DNA from: Dunaliella salina | Taxonomy: Eukaryota > Chlorophyta > Chlorophyceae > Chlamydomonadales > Dunaliellaceae | Length of the DNA: 13,143 bases | NCBI GenBank assembly: GCA_002284615.2 | Contig: MU070226.1 | Span: forward strand, 18,366 to 31,508 | Direction of reading: 5' to 3' | Shown here: piece by piece, positions 7,045 to 13,143 of the stretch | Layout of the letters: each line of letters begins with the position of its first letter | How positions within the stretch are numbered: the first letter of the stretch is position 1 | Notes under the pieces: model-generated | The model's database searches: none | Seen by the model: the letters and a program-made list of their open reading frames with translations, nothing else | What the model was told of the DNA's origin: nothing | Program-made: the position numbers and the translations under genes

Positions 7045-8191
7045 TCAATTTTGGGCATCATTTAGGTTTGCACAGGCAGGACATGCCCATGTGTCGACTG
7101 TTGCAATTTCTTGTCTTTGCTCATCCGAGTAGCATCCAAGCTCCTTCATGCATCCCCAATGGTATGTCCGGTGGCACACATCACAAACACACATATCAGG
7201 AAATGGATCCTCCAAGGTCCCAGTTTCATAATTCTGGTAGTAATTGCATATTTGGCAGCAGGCACACTCAATATCAGTGCAAGCAGCAGGCGAGACATCC
7301 TGAGGCACAAGGTTAGCTTGTTTGAAAAGTGGCAAGGCCCATACTTCAATTATCATAGGTGCGTAATGCGTGTGATATTGCACTTGGAGGTGGGCGGGGG
7401 AGCTTGATTGTTCTTTCTTGTTCTCCGCAAAAATTCTCCAATCATATATGTGAGTAATATCTAAATCATGATAGAAGATTGAACTGATAGCATGGCTAGC
7501 AGTAGTCTCTTTAGCAAGTTTCTCAGCTGTGTTTTTCCTGTAGTTCCAGACTTTTGGGCCTAGGGAAAGGGAGCTTAGAGAGTGGATGGCTGGGGAAATG
7601 ATCTGTCTGTCTGTGTGGAGCAATTTTTGCCTCTTCTGTCTGGGTCTGTTTGTTTGAGCATCTAGGCTGTGCGGAGTAAGAGTTTGTGTTTGAGGGTTGA
7701 GACAAACATCTGTCTGATGTTGGTGGCTAGTGCTAGGGGGGTGGCTAGTGCTAAGGGGGTGGCTAGTGCTAGGGGGGGTTGGGCTGTGCAGGGATAAAGT
7801 GAGCAGTGCTCAGAAAAGCCTGTGAACTACTATCATTTGGGCTAGCCTGGCTGCATTGGGACATGGAAGAAGAGGTATTTCTCAATGCTGAGCGTGTGGG
7901 TTTGTAGTATCTTGTACGGCAGGAGCCAGAGCATCCAGGCTTGCAGTCTCTCTCTCTCAAGAGTTTGTCTGCAGAGGGGTGGAGTGCTTGTGCGGGAGTG
8001 ATGTTGGGTGTAGCGTGGGAGCGAGTTCTTTTGCTGAGCGGCTCTTCCAGTGATTGCATATCCATTACATTTGAAAGTTGTTGTGTTCCAGGACAATTAA
8101 TGGGTGTAGGATGGTTGAGTGCACGTCCGAGGCGGCGTCCGGTGTGTTCGTGGGTGTAGAAAGATGTGGAACGAGGCTGTGGCGGTGGCAT
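7045..8191 (-). pseudogene. LINE ORF2, N-terminal part with PHD finger
   Basis: The start at 8191 (MPPPQPRSTSF...) is supported by a second copy at 10533 with the same N-terminus. The frame 8191-7769 is Ser/Pro/Thr-rich and contains 'CKPGCSGSCRTRYYK'. A C7 run (7772-7778) then shifts into the frame that is open to 7045. That frame carries a PHD-type finger at about 7050-7300: 'CACCQIC', 'CVCDVCHRTYHWGCM' and 'WACPACANL', giving paired Cys with a central His (C4HC3-like). PHD fingers commonly bind histone tails, so chromatin targeting of insertion is a possible role. A TGA at 7045 ends this frame, and coding continues in another. Confidence 0.7.
7724..7777. repeat. 18-bp tandem repeat, three copies, in ORF2
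   Basis: Units start at 7724, 7742 and 7760 ('tggctagtgctaRggggg'). The period is six codons, so on the minus strand it encodes a repeated Pro-Pro-Ser-Thr-Ser-His peptide in the PHD-finger frame. It ends in the C7 run where the frame breaks, which makes slippage the likely cause of both. Confidence 0.85.
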
Positions 8192-8310
8192 TGCTTGAGT
8201 GGAGGGGATGAAGCTAGGTTGGGGATTTGCTCGTTAGGAAATCTGGGTGTGGGGAGGCTGTTCCCCACCCATGCTGGTGTTGGTAAGGCCGCTCACATGG
8301 GTGTTGTTAA
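8000..8310. repeat. Direct repeat A: LINE ORF2 start, left of plus-strand LINE relic
   Basis: Matches 10325-10657 in direct orientation at very roughly 80 percent by eye. It covers the first codons of minus-strand ORF2 and about 120 bp upstream. Identical stretches include 'ggcggcgtccggtgtgttc' and 'ctgttccccacccatgctgg'. Its right edge coincides with the start of the plus-strand LINE relic. This pattern fits a very long target-site duplication. Confidence 0.8.
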
Positions 8311-9198
8311 TATGTTAACATTTGTTAAGTAGATTACGGACACATGCAGCGAAAAAAAAAAGGCTGACTGTCAACACGTCTAAGTCAGAGGTCGTACACT
8401 TTAATAGTAGGCCTTGTTCTTCCATGCCTGCCTTCATGTATGGAGGTGTAGCTACCTACCTGGAAAAGAGCAGTTTAAATGCCTCGGTATGCTTGCTGAC
8501 AAGCACATGAATTTGAAAATGTCAGAGGAATTTGCTGTGCGGCCTTGCATGGCTGCCCAGCAAAGGATTCAGAAGTTTATACATGAACATGGTCTGACGA
8601 ATAAGCCACACGCTCAAATTTGGGTCTCTAAGGTGTATGGAATTCTGGTAGGGATGTATGCGTGCCAAGCATGGGGAACTGAATATCTGCGAGAAGGCAG
8701 TGAGTTCAAAAGCCAGTTGCAGAAAAGGCAATTATATCCTTTAAGGCGGTTCCTAGGTGTGAGTTCTGCCACGAACTGGCCAGTATTGAGAGAGTGTGGC
8801 CAAGAGCCTCTACAATTTCATTGGTTTAAGGCCACTGTTCAGTTTTTCAACAGTATGCTCGATTCAAACAGTGAGACATTACAGAAAGTGCTGAATGCGG
8901 ATTTATGCTTGGCTATTAGGGAAAAGTATTGTTGGCCTACACATGTGTCTACAGCCTTTAATGGCATGCGCCATGAGGACATGTTTAAACAGAAAATGCT
9001 GAGTGCTTCTAAGATCCCCATGCAGGATTTCTTAGGGGATTTGAGGTACAGATATCAAAAGGTATGGAGGGAAGCGGATGCTTTGAGTCCTTGAGGAGTG
9101 AAAGCAGTGACCTACCATCATTGGTGCGGAAGGCCTTCACATAAAACAGCGTGCACACCATTTTGTGCCCCGAAATATCTATTTAAAGATTTTGATAA
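8311..9198 (+). pseudogene. 5'-truncated LINE relic: reverse transcriptase C-terminal region
   Basis: Only the end of a reverse transcriptase is left. 'LTVNTSKSEVVHFNS' (about 8355-8405) is palm motif D-like, and 'FKCLGM' (about 8480) is motif E-like. A thumb/connection region follows, with 'QIWVSKVYGILVGMYACQAWG' split across motifs and 'LRRFLGV'. The catalytic Asp motifs lie upstream and are missing, consistent with 5' truncation during target-primed reverse transcription. One frameshift lies near 8465-8480. The frame 8414-9094 is open, then a TGA at 9092-9094 is followed in the same frame by 'VTYHHWCGRP' and 'APKYLFKDFDK', where the MITE interrupts it. It continues at 9975. Confidence 0.7.
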
Positions 9199-9971
9199 GG
9201 CCGGTTACACGGGCGGGATCACCCCCCCGGGATCAGGGGTCGGATCCAGGGTGGGGAGGGGATCAGGGATCAGGGGTTGGGATCACCTCAATAAATTCAG
9301 ATACGGAATAAGGACCTCAGAAATTAATTTTGCATGCAAGGAAAACTGGTATCGCTGCGCTGGGGGAACGATCGGCAGACATGAGACCAACAAAAAAGTG
9401 CACTTGCTATAGTTGGCACAGAATACACCATTGGACAGAACCTTGTACGTACGCAATTGCTGATGAGGTGCACTCACGTCACACGAAGTTGGCCCCCCAA
9501 AGTGCAGCGATGCCTAGTCACCGATTACATAAACACTACATTTAATATATTAGAAAGGTTTTCAGCACGTCAAATGCTGATCACTCGGGTCACACGAAAA
9601 AGTTCCACCCGCAGGATGCGCATCTACCTACGCTTTGATTACATAGACATTACACTGAACAAGTTAGAAAGAGTTCCATCACTTCAGACGCCGNGTTGGA
9701 GATGGTCCGTTCNGGAGCTAGGAGTGCTATCCTCTGTAGACTNAGTGGANCCAGACTGTACATTACATCAGGAGTCATTCTNNCTGGTCAAAAAGAGTAC
9801 GATAGTCCTTGCGTTCTATGTGATTTTTTGACACATGTCAAAGTGCTGTTCACAAAGGTCCGATCGGTGGTAACCGATCGTTCCAACACCCAAAGAATTT
9901 GTTTTTGAAAACCCGACCCGTGATCCCGACCCCTGATCCCGGGGGGTGATCCCGCCCGTGTAACCGGGGCC
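9199..9971. mobile_element. Harbinger-like MITE with TAA target duplication
   Basis: The terminal inverted repeats are about 50 bp: GGCCGGTTACACGGGCGGG at the left, and GGCCCCGGTTACACGGGCGG when the right end (about 9905-9971) is reverse-complemented. Both continue with a C run and 'gggatcaggggtcgg'. TAA flanks both ends (9196-9198 and 9972-9974). A 3-bp TWA duplication is typical of PIF/Harbinger. Length is 773 bp with no transposase. Removing it plus one TAA restores the LINE frame '..FKDFDKGVVRNLSR..'. The interior has a diverged direct repeat ('gattacata' at 9523 and 9637, spacing 114) and six N bases. Confidence 0.75.
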
Positions 9972-9974
9972 TAA

Positions 9975-10315
9975 AGGAGTCGTGCGGAATTTGAGTAGGG
10001 CTTCGTGCCCACTGCTTGAAGGTCGAATCCTGTAAATGGCTGGGTGGTTCAAACAGTTGCGATTAGTGTGGGTGTGCTGATGTCCAGGACAAGAAACATG
10101 TTCTCGTCTATTGCAATTGCCTGGAGATGTGTGAGCTGCGCAGAAAATACAAGGACTTGTTCATTGATCTTTTCAAACTACTACTTTTGCCCAGCTTCCA
10201 GACACTGTGTTCAATCTTTTCTTGGTGAGCTACCACGTTTTGACTGACCCTGAGATCAATACTTTTCTAAATCAAGACTCGTAAGGTTTTCGGAATTTTG
10301 TCTGATTGGCTGTAG
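9975..10315 (+). pseudogene. LINE relic continued: C-terminal zinc-knuckle region
   Basis: Downstream continuation of the plus-strand LINE. After a frame change near 9990-10010 it reads 'LRAHCLKVESCKWLGG', then a degenerate knuckle 'CD*CGCADVQDKKHVLVYC' (Cys-x2-Cys-x-Cys, His, Cys) with an in-frame TAG, then 'CELRRKYKDLF' and, in another frame, 'FLGELPRFD'. The last coding-like piece, 'KVFGILSDWL', ends near 10312 at the border with direct repeat B. No poly(A) tail is visible at this 3' edge. Confidence 0.55.
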
Positions 10316-10324
10316 GCCACCCTT

Positions 10325-10657
10325 GTAACCCTTGTGGGAGAGATGCTTAGTGTGGAATTGGAGCGAGTTCTCTTGTTGAGTGGCTCCTCCAGTGAATGTA
10401 TTTCCATGATATTGACAGCTTGTTGTGTTTCATAACAATTGATGGGTGTAGGATGATCGGCTGTACATCTGAGGCGGCGTCCGGTGTGTTCATGGGTGTA
10501 GTAAGATGTAAAGTGAGGCTGTGGCGGTGGCACTGTTGAGTGGGGGGAAAAGAGCGGGGTTGGGGACTTGTTCGTTGAAAAACTTAGGTGTGGGGGGGCT
10601 GTTCCCCACCCATGCTGGTGTTGGTAAGGCCAGTCACATGTGTGTTGTTGATAAAAC
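10325..10657. repeat. Direct repeat B: LINE ORF2 start, right of plus-strand LINE relic
   Basis: Second copy of the ORF2 start region (see 8000-8310). Its minus-strand frame from 10533 begins 'MPPPQPHFTSYYTHEHTGRR', against 'MPPPQPRSTSFYTHEHTGRR' in copy A, and loses similarity after about 75 codons at the 3' border of the plus-strand relic. To the right it continues without a break into the upstream LINE sequence, including the reverse-transcriptase-like ORF ending at 10730. So this is the copy that keeps the original upstream context. Confidence 0.8.
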
Positions 10658-10729
10658 GGTGAACTTGGATGGTGTTTGCTTCAGTGCTTTTGGATTGAGG
10701 ATGTGTTCAACTCTTCTTGTGGGCCAAGG

Positions 10730-11480
10730 TTAGTCAACTAGAGCTGCCAGCCTGTTAAGTGCAATTTTACATCTGTTGTTCACCTTGGGGTGTTTAGCCT
10801 GAAGTTGAGAAACTGAGATGGTGTGAGTTTTGCGAGGAATTATAAGCTCATGTAGCCCACTGATTCCCATATTCAGCAGAGTTTGCATAATGCAGGTTAT
10901 GAGAGTAGGGAGGTTGTGAGGAGGTGGTTTGTGCAAGGTGAGGGCTTCACAAATGTGCTCTAATTCCTCCTTGAACATACTAGTGCCATTTTTCATGAGA
11001 TGGAGCTTGCTGGAATGCATGCTGGTCAGTTGGCGGGCGCGCATGTGATAGTTGAGCAGACGTTTTACGTGCAGGTTTGTTCCTTCTCGTTTGGTGAGGA
11101 AAGTTTTAGATAAAGCACTAAAATTTTCTATCTGCTTAGTTAGGAGGTTAAGGCTAACTGTGCAGTGTCTTACTGAGGAGTCCTCAAGACTGGAAGAGAG
11201 AGCAAATGCCTGGAATCTATGGTACTCTACACAGATTGAAGCGCATCCTAGTCCAAAGTTATCAGGATCTTCGCAGAGCATTGCTGCAGCTGTGCTTTTC
11301 CAGAGTTTGTGCTTGTTTTTGACCATTTTGTCTATCATGGTGTCCCAGATAATAAGGTCCGACCTCGCTGTTGGAAAGGTGACCTTTCCGAATGCACATC
11401 CAGTAGCTCGCTCCATGCAGATAATGCATCCTTTTTCCCCACTGACTTTTTTCTTCTTGTACTTTCCTTTAGACAGCAGA
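10730..11480 (-). pseudogene. LINE ORF1 remnant: post-palm (thumb) region of an R2-like reverse transcriptase
   Basis: Open minus-strand frame; the Met at 11416 is internal, since the frame is open further upstream ('KGKYKKKKVSGEKGCIICM', about 11475-11420). The segment 'LIIWDTMIDKMVKNKHKLW' followed by 'NFGLGCASICVEY' resembles the thumb of R2/CRE-type reverse transcriptases, where an Ile-Arg-x2-Val-Lys helix precedes a Gly-Leu-Gly-x2-Ser-Leu motif. The rest is helical and ends 'RCKIALNRLAALVD' and a TAG at 10730. It lies about 200 bp upstream of the ORF2 start (copy B), so the LINE may carry reverse transcriptase and RNase H/endonuclease on separate ORFs. The palm itself is not seen, so assignment is tentative. 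Confidence 0.5.
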
Positions 11481-11515
11481 ACAACAACAAACCTTATTTT
11501 CTTGTCATGAACTTA

Positions 11516-11797
11516 TTACATCCCACAAGCAGGCTGGCACTCGCGAGCTGACTGAAGGTGACTGAAGGCCATATCCTCGTAGCCCTGGTCAGTTTTGGCC
11601 CTGTTTTCATTGATACATGTAATAGCATTCAAGTTCTTCCTAATGAATGGTGCGGATGTACTGGTCCCCAGGTCAACTGGCAAGAACAGACATGCAAACG
11701 GCTGTCCACAATCAAATAAGGCTTCAAGCCTAGTTCAAGCCCAGAAGTTCTGGACGGGGTCATCCAGGTCCCATACAAGCTCAAGATGAGGAGCTCA
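11516..11797 (-). pseudogene. Unrecognised coding-like segment
   Basis: One minus-strand frame reads as plausible protein: 'ELVWDLDDPVQNFWA', a TGA at 11735-11737, then 73 open codons including 'LFDCGQPFACLFLPVDLGTS', 'FIRKNLNAITCINENRAKT' and 'GYEDMAFSHLQSARECQPAC', stopping at TAA 11516-11518. No family was recognised. It lies just upstream of the reverse-transcriptase-like remnant on the same strand, so it may be the upstream part of the same LINE protein. A host exon is the alternative. Confidence 0.35.
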
Positions 11798-12357
11798 TTA
11801 TTCTGGAGTGCCCTTCTCAGGATCTGACAGACTAGCACACTCAGTTCCATCACTTGTTCAGCTATGCACCCTTAGGTAGTCCAACACGTCTAAGAGACTT
11901 CATGAACCAAGTCGATGTCTTAGCACCAGCCAAGTTTGCGCCCGCTTGCCTGAAATGCTGAGTCTGAACTTGTAGTACAGTCTTCTATTGTATCCCATTG
12001 GACTGGTCTGGTTACGGGCCTCTGTGTTTCCGCTCAGCTGCCCATGTAAGCAGGTACAGCGATGCGATCTCACCTTCTGGATTAGACATGGCCTCTTTCC
12101 TAACGGCGAGAATATCTCCAAGGCACAGCACGCACACAGCAATGGGAGGCGAGCAAAGCACAACGCGGCAAGAAAACCCTGAGGAGTGCAGATGAAAGCA
12201 AAGGTCCCAAAAATCAACTATCAATGAAAGTCAAAAAGTGTAGTTCTCACACTCCTTTCTTTTGTGGATTAGCATGAAGTCAAAACCAAAACAACAAATA
12301 GCGAAAACTGGTAGAGACAATGTCTTTATGACCCACTCAGCATCCATAGCAGAGAGA
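11798..12357. other. Spacer between LINE and PIGL; 3' UTR plus uncertain sequence
   Basis: The right part (about 12190-12357) is probably the 3' untranslated region of the minus-strand PIGL gene. Further left, one minus-strand segment (12074-12178, 105 bp) has a good-looking acceptor (pyrimidine-rich, ending CTCCTCAG) and donor (AAG|GTGAG), but no recognisable protein. Bases 11900-12073 are open on the minus strand ('MGYNRRLYYKFRLSISG') without a known motif. The border between LINE and host sequence lies somewhere here and could not be located. Confidence 0.35.
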
Positions 12358-13075
12358 TTATTCATTTGTTTTGAGCGTGTTCATGTATGTATAGCGTGAA
12401 AGCACAATGAATAGCCAGCGGTACCTGCAGGAAACAAAAATGGGGAGAAAATATGGGCATAACTCAGGAATTTCACACAGGTCATGTTGATTGCAAGTGG
12501 ATGATGGCCAACAAACATTTGGCCCAACCAGCGCACTCACCAGACCAACTGGCTTCTATGCTGCATCATTGCCAGCATGCCTTTGCTTGGTTGTGGATTG
12601 ACCACAAGCAAGCACATTCGTGACCGCTGTGCATAAACACGTGAAGCGAAAACGTCTAGGAAGCCCATGTACTTGCGCACAAGAGATGTTGTTTCCTGAC
12701 CAGAGAAAGGAGTCATTGATCACCAATTAGATTTTTCCAGGAAGGGGACGTAGCCATCTCTCAGCAAAGAGTAACTTTTGAAACCTGCGTGCTCTCAGGG
12801 AACTTTTGCCTACCAAAGTGAAAACAGTCAAGGGAGGCAAGCTTGAGATCACAGCATCATTCTGGACAGAGCTCACACGAGACCGCCACGCGTAGTACGC
12901 CCTGGGAAAAACGAGCGTGCAAGGAAGCTTAAAAACCGTGGGGAATTCCATGCATACTTAGAGAGCACAAGGGTACAGGCATCTGTCGCTGAAATGCAGC
13001 GGCCTACCTGACACCATGGAAAGCAGAGATGTGATTGGGATGGCTGGAGATTCCCTTCTCATCAAAAGTTATTAC
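12358..13075 (-). CDS. PIGL: N-acetylglucosaminyl-phosphatidylinositol de-N-acetylase, last four exons
   Basis: PIGL/GPI12 removes the acetyl group from GlcNAc-PI on the cytosolic face of the ER, the second step of GPI-anchor synthesis. Exons on the minus strand are 13008-13075, 12814-12901, 12541-12695 and 12358-12424. Introns of 106, 118 and 116 bp all start GT and end AG, and the phases join without a stop. The joined product (about 125 residues) contains 'VITFDEKGISSHPNHI', with the second His motif of the metal-dependent LmbE/PIG-L family, then 'LVRKYMGFLDVF' and 'HRSQLVWYRWLFIVLSRY', closely matching the C-terminal half of animal PIGL as I know it. The N-terminal half with the HPDD motif lies beyond the window. 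No damage is seen, so it is probably a functional host gene. The 13075 acceptor is the least certain boundary. Confidence 0.88.
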
Positions 13076-13090
13076 CTTCAATCAGTGGAG

Positions 13091-13092
<2 letters not shown>

Positions 13093-13143
<51 letters not shown>
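13093..13143. repeat. (GT)n microsatellite in a PIGL intron, cut by window end
   Basis: A pure GT array reaching the window edge. On the gene's strand it is a (CA)n tract ending about 17 bases before the inferred acceptor at 13076, in the place where a polypyrimidine tract would normally lie. Confidence 0.95.

Larger units (their letters stand above)
2271..11480 (-). mobile_element. Decayed LINE with restriction-like endonuclease, host of nested insertions
   Basis: On the minus strand the parts read in order: a reverse-transcriptase-like fragment ending at 10730, a gap of about 200 bp, then a second ORF from 8191 (duplicated start at 10533) with PHD finger, methyltransferase-like region, RNase H, CCHC knuckle and PD-(D/E)xK nuclease, a stop at 2372 and a 3' hairpin. 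The CCHC plus restriction-like endonuclease order is that of R2/CRE/NeSL-type LINEs; RNase H is also known in Dualen-type elements. Many frameshifts and at least three nonsense codons show it is inactive. Three foreign elements interrupt it. The palm motifs of the reverse transcriptase are not seen, and the 5' boundary is unknown (11.5-12.3 kb). Confidence 0.7.

Noticed and set aside
7045..7778. Programmed frameshifting in the LINE ORF2
   Set aside because: There are many shifts at scattered homopolymers together with nonsense codons, so neutral decay is the simpler reading.
12074..12178. An extra host exon downstream of PIGL
   Set aside because: The splice-site look-alikes are good and the length is a multiple of three, but no protein family or partner exon could be found and PIGL already has a stop at 12358.
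12727..12951. Single-exon minus-strand ORF of 74 codons
   Set aside because: It is exon 12814-12901 of PIGL read through both neighbouring introns. Splicing explains it better.
1..13143. tRNA or rRNA genes
   Set aside because: No cloverleaf with a TTC-loop consensus and no rRNA-like conserved block was noticed on either strand.

Overview
The window looks like nuclear DNA from a eukaryote. Short GT-AG introns interrupt a conserved GPI-anchor gene, there are long pentanucleotide and dinucleotide microsatellites, and most of the rest is nested, decayed transposable elements. A repeat-rich protist or green alga is plausible, but this is a weak inference because no rRNA or organelle marker is present. 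Scattered N bases (3552; 9694-9783) suggest draft assembly.

Layout from left to right. Bases 1-1090 are non-coding repeats: a stretch related to the interior of a transposon further right, and a 56-bp tandem duplication. Bases 1092-2262 hold two (AAAAG)n tracts separated by a 0.8-kb element with inverted-repeat ends and a GC-rich core. From about 2271 rightwards, the minus strand carries one decayed non-LTR retrotransposon (LINE). Its 3' hairpin lies at 2307-2346. Reading leftwards from 8191, its second ORF encodes a PHD finger, a region resembling PCIF1-type adenine methyltransferases, an RNase H with all catalytic residues, a CCHC knuckle and a PD-(D/E)xK restriction-like endonuclease. A separate upstream fragment (10730-11480) looks like the post-palm region of a reverse transcriptase.

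Three elements are nested here. A 1.63-kb hAT-like transposon (3358-4986) lies inside the LINE. A 5'-truncated plus-strand LINE relic (8311 to about 10315) is flanked by about 310-bp direct repeats of the host LINE. A 773-bp Harbinger-like MITE with TAA duplications (9199-9971) lies inside that relic. For the hAT-like element and the MITE, computationally removing the insert plus one target duplication restores a continuous reading frame, which supports the boundaries.

The right end (12358-13075, minus strand) holds the last four exons of a host gene recognisable as PIGL/GPI12, the GlcNAc-PI de-N-acetylase of GPI-anchor synthesis. Its 5' part lies beyond the window, past a (GT)n microsatellite. 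This is the only gene here that looks intact and functional.
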